Positions 57,664-64,000 of a DNA stretch of 64,000 nucleotides are shown piece after piece. Below the pieces are notes generated by a model. The model searched no databases. It saw nothing but the letters and a program-made list of their open reading frames with translations, and was not told the DNA's origin. The stretch's first letter is position 1. The number at the start of each line of letters is the position of its first letter. The position numbers and the translations under genes were made by a program. The DNA comes from Ophiodon elongatus (taxonomy: Eukaryota > Chordata > Actinopteri > Perciformes > Hexagrammidae): assembly GCA_016806645.1 (NCBI GenBank), contig JACSYO010000503.1, positions 2,726,001 to 2,790,000 of the forward strand, given 5' to 3'.

Positions 57664-58053
57664 GGCACATAACATGGAAGGAAACGTGAATGCACATAAA
57701 TAATAATAATAATGATGACGCATTATTAAACAATTCAACGACACAAAACATCCCGAACCAACATAGCGTGAAAATAATGAACACGATAATAAAATATTAT
57801 GTAAAAAGTACAGTCTACTAAAATGAAGGTAAATGCAATCAAAAACAAGAACAAGCAGATTTAAGATAAACAAGTTGGGCAATAATTCTAATCAGTTGGT
57901 GCTTTTAGCTTAAAAGCCAGTCGCCCAACTTCTTTAATAATTCCAGGCATGATACAAAGAGGTTGTTGAGAATGTCGAAGTGAATATGATGATCTGAATG
58001 GGACTATAAAGGATCGCTGAAATAAATACATTTGATGAACAAAGAACAACCAA
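57664..58053. other. Unassigned AT-rich stretch
   Basis: Contains a small (AAT)n at 57701-57712. No other feature. Confidence 0.45.
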
Positions 58054-58099
58054 TGCAAATGTCGAGTGAAGTGAGTGAACTTCACTCGACATTTGCATA
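58054..58099. repeat. Perfect 20-bp hairpin, 6-base loop
   Basis: ATGCAAATGTCGAGTGAAGT (58054-58073) and ACTTCACTCGACATTTGCAT (58080-58099) are exact reverse complements around GAGTGA. At 46 bases it is shorter than an animal pre-miRNA. It is most simply a template-switch or snap-back product. Confidence 0.9.
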
Positions 58100-58294
58100 A
58101 CCAAACATACATTCAACAATTCAACGTATCCTCAAATAACGGTTTGTATGATGTCTTCTGAAAAGTTACTTCTCATTTTACGAATACCAGAAACACGTCA
58201 ATTTCCTCTTGTTACTTTACACTCAAGCTTTTCAAAATAAACTTCACATGAAACAACGTAGTTAGGATCATCATTCGGGTTAAAATAATTACGG

Positions 58295-58390
58295 GGGAAA
58301 TGCCGTTACTGAAGACCGCAAGTCACGTGACAAATAAATCAACGGCGACTTCTCGTTTCACACGGGGAACGAACAGCCGTCTCCTGGAGG
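58295..58390 (-). repeat. Family S fragment 8
   Basis: On the minus strand: CCAGGAGACGGCTGTTCGTT, CCCCGTGTGAAACGAGAAGT, CGCCGTTGATTTATTTGTCA, CGTGACTTGCGGTCTTCAGT. Matches copy 4 at 36106-36190 closely. Confidence 0.65.
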
Positions 58391-59939
58391 AAATATCAGT
58401 GTTATTTCTAATAAAATCAATATGAGGCTTAAAAGAAAATTCAAAATCCATCCTATTAAGTGGAGACCTGATGGTGAAATTAATGGCCAACTCTGCTGAT
58501 GAACAACAAATACCATACTACAAAACTCCTGCTCTAAAGGGACAAAAGAAGACAACCAAAAATAAATGATTGGACTTTGACTTCTGCTGTTCAATAAATG
58601 CGTGCATAAGGCGGCTTTCTTCTTCAGCATCACATCCAGATCGTCCACGCATTGTTTTCCCTCACACATTGGGAATATGAATCCTGCCTGAGAAGAAAAT
58701 TTTAAAATCAAGGATTAATTTAAATGTGCGACAGCTCATTATGAAGACTGGCAAGTGTTTTGGTATGAACTTCACCAGCCACACTAACTTTAAGGGGCAA
58801 ACATGTGAGTATTGAAGCTGAAAGAATAAACTGTCCTGTAGCAGTTCCAGATTCCTTGGTATTTGCAGTCATTTCCCTTTTCCCCCTCCAATTAATTTTA
58901 GCCGAACATCACAATTCCCCCGAGTTGATTGGAGGGTTATTCAAATAACCTGTTGCGCAATGTGCGAGGACCGACTGCTAGTTAAGAATGGAGAGCAGCT
59001 CGGTGCGTTTCCCCTCTCGGCCAATCAGGGCGTGACGATACCATTTCTTTAGGGCTTGCGAGATGTGGAGAATCTCACGCTAAGGGCTGTCTGATCCTTC
59101 AGGACTGAATGCAGACGTCATGTTTGCAGGTTCAGCCAGAGACGCAGGTCTTTGGGCCCGTTTCAGACTTCTCTGCTGTCGGAGTGAGGGTGATTTTGAG
59201 CATTTTGCAACTAGCTGGAGTGAAAGACGTATTAAAGATCACCTTTCTTCTCTATCAGGGCAGACCTCAGTGCATTAGAGTTCTCTTTAGTTATTTTATT
59301 TGGTTTATTTTCATTGAAACACTTAAAAACATCCTTTTTTTTAATCAGAGGCACTTGTTAATTATTAAAGATAATTTTTCATCATTACTAAGGAGATATT
59401 TTCTTTTTTTATTGTGAAGGCACCTGTGAGATGTGTTTCTACAAGTAAATATTTCTGTATTATGTCAATCAGGGAAAATGCTACCGCCACCGTCCTGCCT
59501 GTTGACATTATTTACTTTAATACTTGTCTTTTTCAAATTAAAATCAAGAGAAAACTAATAACATCGCCAGTTATTAAATTATAGCCATCGTGCACAAGCA
59601 AAGTCAACTCTGTACACGACAGATTTGACAAAACAATAATCCTCAATTCACCCGGGACCACTTCTGAAGCACAACACTCACATGGTTATTAATTAAGCTT
59701 TCCATTCACCCTACATGTATATCCAGCAATAAGACTTCCAGACGAGATCGTTGCCAGCTGGCCTCGTATCCAGTGAGTGCACTGCGGTCGCTGAAGGGCT
59801 GCACATCTTGTTGAAACAAATGAAGGAGTATATTCATGTATTTCTTTTTTCTTCAATAGGCACTATGGTAGAAAACAGCCACCTGTTTTTTTTTTCTTTT
59901 TTTTTATAGGTGAATCTCAAATTAACTTCGACCAGTCTG
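58391..59939. other. Unassigned noncoding stretch
   Basis: A CCAAT-type GGCCAATCAGGGCG occurs at 59019 without other promoter evidence. No repeats or coding signal recognised. Confidence 0.45.
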
Positions 59940-60165
59940 TTTCCCGATGCAGCTTACTAACAACAACCAGAGATGAGCATCATTAATTCATGAGCGGTGG
60001 GGGTGGCAGTGGAGATGTGCTGATGCCTCAGCGGAGGATAATTAAACAGATAGAGCTGTTTCTGCACGGTAACGTGTGCTTGCACTGCGGGTGCCACGGG
60101 AGACGAGCTGTGTCTGTTGATGCTCACGAGAGCCTTGTAATTTAATTCAATGCCGAAACTCACAT
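59940..60165. promoter_or_regulatory. Candidate conserved noncoding element
   Basis: Repeat-free: GATGAGCATCATTAATTCAT, GAGGATAATTAAACAGATAG and TTGTAATTTAATTCAATGCC with balanced GC between. Texture only; conservation untested. Confidence 0.25.
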
Positions 60166-60216
60166 GTATGTTGACTCAGTCTGCGCTGAGCTTCAAAGAG
60201 CTGGTGCTTAAGGAGA

Positions 60217-60263
60217 GGGGGAGGGAGTGTGGGAGGGAGGAGGGCAGTAGGGGAGGGGGGGGA
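60217..60263 (+). repeat. Purine-rich G-quadruplex-prone tract
   Basis: Runs GGGGG, GGG, GGG, GGG, GGG, GGGG and GGGGGGGG separated by one to six bases (AGGGAGTGTGGGAGGGAGGA, then GGGCAGTAGGGGAGGGGGGG). Satisfies the G3-loop1-7 pattern more than once. Confidence 0.85.
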
Positions 60264-62279
60264 GTCAGACTTGGCTTCCTCTTGGTTGTTTTGACACAAC
60301 CTGCTCTCGACTGGTGTTATCACACGTGATCTCCTCGAGGACGCTCTGCTTGTTAAAGACCAGAGAGCATAGCCTGCTGCACATATACTGATATCTCTGT
60401 TTTTACATGTGACGCGTGTATAGATATTAGCGGAGGTGTAAGTAACTAAATGTATTTACACCACTGCTACACCAAGTTACAATTATGAAAATGCTCGCAC
60501 TATTTTGGATAATTTATGCTTATATAGTGTGCCAAAGGTTTCCCAGGAAATTCCAATAGAAAACATGCGTTAAGCTTTGAAGCGAGACACCAGCTGTGAA
60601 GATATAGGACATGATTTTCTGGTCAAATTATTCGTAAAGCTGCTGTATTTGCTACATTGGGAATGAGAACGGCTTAGTTTCTACAGATGCGTCTCAGTCC
60701 GGACACACTGGATGCTCAAATTGGATTTCAAAGTGTCATTTTGCGGAAATCCCAATGCGACCAACAGCAACTCCGACCGCGAGTGACTGAGGTGCTGAGC
60801 AGAATTCGTGCTGCTACAAGCAAACGGTCCTTGGAAAGACTCAAAAATAAGATCTGCAGCCGATGTCGTTACCACGGCAACACACGCAGATAGGTTGGTG
60901 ATGTCCAGATTCACAAATCCAATCTGATCACTCGTGAATAACGGTGCAGACACTCTGCCTTTTAAAAATTAGATTTGACTGCAGTGTGAAGCCAAAATGT
61001 TCCTTTCTTCTCCTCCAAATCCAATAGCCTCGAATAAAAAAAGAAAAAACCCAAACTGTCTTATGTCACCAGTTAATGCCTCCTAAAGTCCTGCGTTTCA
61101 TTTTTAAACAAGCATGTGCAGCTTTAACTGTAGTGAAAATGAATGTAAGAGTTTTAATAATCACTCAGACACATTTATCTTAATTTAAAACCCACCCTCA
61201 CGCATACTTAGAGTGCATCCTCTAAGTGGAACGTTCCTAAATGCTGCAAATTAAAAATATGGGCCAAATTAACATCCAGCAGATGGGGCATAATGTTTTA
61301 CTGCCCCTCTTGCACAAAAGCACATTAATATATTACATTTGCAAGGTCTTGAAAGCCGTGTTGATCAGGACCAATGACTAAACAATTCCTTTGCCAGATT
61401 GTGGATTTCTGGCTTTCAAAACTCACTCGCTGACCTGAACTTTACTTTGGAACAAAAACCATCAACAGTCCCAGTTCAGTGATGGAGGACGCTTCAGTGC
61501 ACAACCAGCTCAGAAACAACCTAAAACGCATACAATTATATTTCTTTCACCGAATTCTGTGAGCCTATAATTAACATTTTGCAATCATATGTTTAGTTTG
61601 AGATTGAATTAGCTAACTCTTACTTACTTTAATGTGGAAATGAGAACTCCTTGTGTGTGCCAATACAAAGCCAGTGTATAAGTGGAGTACAGGAGGGGGA
61701 CGTTGGACAAAAAGCTGTCAGTGATTTAGTGCAGCAATTCTTTCCGGCTCACCTGTAGAAACGGATTTAGATGGATATTTTTTTTATTTTGAAACTAAGA
61801 CATATTGTACAATAGCCTGAGAGCTGAGACCTGTGTAAAGCTGAAAATATCCAGCTTTTGTTTTGACTGCGTCAGAAAAATTGATTCAACTGTAAATGTT
61901 AAATGTATTGGACTGTTTTACTTTACAGGAAAAGTATAGCGCATAGAACAAGGACTTTCTATCAAAACAGTATGAAACACTCAGGTTTTCACTCAGGTTT
62001 TGACACAACCCTACTGGACAATTCTACAAAGCCCTGGATTACATTTAAAAATCTTGCATGGCACCTATGTTAAAAGGTTCTCTATTTGATATTCAGAGAA
62101 TTAATATGGCATCAAACAACGATTTGCTATGTAAAGATATAGTGGAGTAATGTTAATCTGAACAAAGAACGAAGTCGCTCTGTATGTTATGCGAGCTTCT
62201 CTGTACTCTGTTGACATTGCCGGGTTTCCCACTGGGCCTTTTACAGCATAGCGCCCCCCTCTGGTTGCCCTCAGGTCAA
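60264..62279. other. Unassigned noncoding stretch
   Basis: 60436-60467 reads GGTGTAAGTAACTAAATGTA TTTACACCACTG, which might be a scrap of a CAGTGGTG-type transposon. 60681-60953 is open on both strands for 68-90 codons without domains. Nothing else recognised. Confidence 0.4.
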
Positions 62280-62765
62280 CCAACACGTTCTCATTCTAAA
62301 TGGTCACCCACTGGCGCGTTGACAAAGCCCTTGGCGTACCTGTCTAACTCACTGGGTAGCCCAGCACACGATTGGTTAACATTGTGAATTCAAACAAATC
62401 ACTTCCTTAAATCTAGGCAACAAAACCACTTGGTTGGCTTTACGAAAAACACCATGGTTGGGCTTAGAATTAGTACGCAAACTGTAAAACTTAAACATAG
62501 TAGCATAAGTAAGGAAAATGCATCACAATGGGAACTTTGCATCATCAACACTGGTCCTATTTGAAAGTCCTGTGTTTGTTTTACCCTCCCACCCCATGTC
62601 TTTTTACTGCATCATCACACTCCTGGAGCATTTTTCTCTGAGCGGGTAATAATGACGTGGATGGATTTATATTGTCTTTACTTGAGAGCCTGGTCTGTCT
62701 CATACAGATGCTCACGTGTGCCGTGGGCGTCCATATTTGACGCCCATAGCATGAGAATGGGCCGG
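62280..62765 (-). repeat. Family S copy 9 (possibly near full length)
   Basis: The left end CAACACGTTCTCATTCTAAA and right end (minus strand) CCGGCCCATTCTCATGCTAT share CATTCTCAT-like bases and could be termini. Inside: ACTCACTGGGTAGCCCAGCA, AGGCAACAAAACCACTTGGT, CACCATGGTTGGGCTTAGAA, TGAAAGTCCTGTGTTTGTTT. About 485 bp. Confidence 0.5.
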
Positions 62766-64000
62766 GTAAACCGTTAGCTCTGTTAGAGCTGTTGGCACCG
62801 TTGGCTTCGAGCCACCGGCTCAGCCGTCACCATGTCGAGAGCCACATTCAGAGGTGTAGAATTTTACAATTTGGATGGGATTTCTTTATTTTTTTTATTT
62901 CAGGTGGGTCGGCTGGCTTAAATGCATTTCTGCCATTTAACCATAAAAGGACCACTTAGAAAGAAATGGAGCCTTTACAGTATACAACAGCGTTTTAAAT
63001 TTAGCTTATAAGAAGGGTCAAAGGATTGTGGGCAAAGATAGGGTGGAAACCCAAAACTATTCAGGGTACCAAGAGGGAAAGAAATGGCTCTGAAACAAGT
63101 AATATCCATGCTATACCTAAACTCAATGTTCAGTAGCTCCCCTGCTGTAAGCTTGACTCCACAACATTTGTGCAACTACTGATTTTAAATGATGGATTTC
63201 TGTCACCTGGCTTAAGGTGTGTTAGATAGTGAGCCGATGTGGCAACTGACCTGGATTAAAACCTCAAAAAGAAAAGTCCTCTGCGAGCCCCAAAATATAT
63301 ATTTCCATGATTAATTTGAAGCTTACGTGTTGCTAATAAGTTGAGCTGACAGATAATTGACTGAATCAAACTGCCAGTACAGAACATGCTGAGTCTCTTC
63401 TGCTGATTGATCATTGCAGAGGCGACCTGAAAAAATGTGTCACCATTGAAGCAGGCAAAAAAATGGGGTGAAGTGGAGCATTGATGAATTAGATGAGCCA
63501 CAAAGCATTATTTTTCTCTGATGTTTTTCAAAGCAATAGGTTTAGAAACACTTTGTCATCGCTGTCTCGATACAAGAGAAGCTCAGCGCAAACTATTTCC
63601 TCAGTATGTCTCAAAATTTGATGGAGCGTCGACTGGAAAAAAGGTCCTGATGTGCGCTTGGGTTTTGCTTCCTCAGTCAGAACTCATGGACCTCGAAATG
63701 AATTACATTACATTTTATTTATTTTTTACCTTGAAGGTTTTTAGATTTCTTAATGAAATTTGCTTGTGAACAAAAGAGCAGACGTTTCCCCCAACAGTTC
63801 TGCTTCTCCCACCTGTCACATCAAAAAACTATTCAGAGGGTGATTTAATGGGAGGTATAATACTCTGTGAGTCGGAGTCCTTGGAACTTTGAAAATATGA
63901 CATCCGGATCGGTAGCTTTTAGATGTGTTACTACTTCTGTCCTTGGGGTTCAGACACTGACATTCAACAGAGGCGTGAATTACTCATACCTAAGTAACAA
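62766..64000. other. Unassigned noncoding stretch
   Basis: No repeats or coding signal recognised. AATTACATTACATTTTATTT at 63701 resembles the A/T-rich end of a LINE tail read backwards but lacks the adjacent conserved part. Confidence 0.4.

Noticed and set aside
58054..58099. microRNA precursor
   Set aside because: 46-base hairpin is too short, and perfect pairing with a 6-base loop is atypical of animal pre-miRNAs.

Overview
This 64 kb window is vertebrate nuclear DNA, almost certainly from a teleost fish, probably a spiny-rayed (percomorph) species. The evidence is long pure (TG)n, (AG)n and (CA)n tracts, no operon-like coding density, and many fragments that resemble dispersed repeats familiar from teleost genomes: L2-like LINE tails ending in TTGCCTTGCC, LINE ends with AAGCGTCTGCT, CAGTGGTGGAA-type and TAGGGATGGG-type hAT elements, and tRNA-derived SINEs. 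All family names rest on recognition and on comparing copies inside the window. No database search was possible.

I find no protein-coding gene and no convincing exon. The longest open frame (258 codons, minus strand, 41822-42598) shows no recognisable domain, has homopolymer-driven Phe runs, and is probably chance. The only recognisable protein is a broken BED zinc finger inside a dead hAT transposon near 16.2 kb (minus strand). A weaker LINE open-frame trace lies near 45.2 kb. The window is best read as an intergenic desert or part of a very long intron.

Layout. 0-8 kb: a SINE head, a gene-like duplicated segment (copy A), a diverged repeat pair at 6 kb and a LINE tail at 7.5 kb. 8.7-12.1 kb: a head-to-tail duplication of a unit of roughly 0.8 kb, the second copy split by 1.9 kb. 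13.8-14.4 kb: a SINE and copy B of the gene-like segment, split by a LINE tail with a 6-bp target duplication. 15.1-16.5 kb: a minus-strand SINE and the hAT with the BED finger. 18.1 and 30.5 kb: two copies of a 400-bp repeat. 23.6 kb: a short hAT with 8-bp target duplication. 24.5, 51.3 and 56.9 kb: three copies of a 215-221 bp MITE with ends TCGATGGCC. 24-62 kb: at least nine fragments of a second family (here S) containing CCTAAACCTAACC. 52.6-53.6 kb: a 978-bp segment with inverted ends. 54.5 and 60.2 kb: G-quadruplex-prone tracts. 58.05 kb: a perfect 20-bp hairpin.

Stretches between repeats include several AT-rich, repeat-free blocks (2.76-2.99, 20.1-20.4, 30.26-30.48, 57.4-57.7 and 59.9-60.2 kb) that look like possible conserved noncoding elements. 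That cannot be confirmed from one sequence. I found no previously undescribed biological system; the most instructive content is the transposon archaeology and the small structural anomalies listed under findings.
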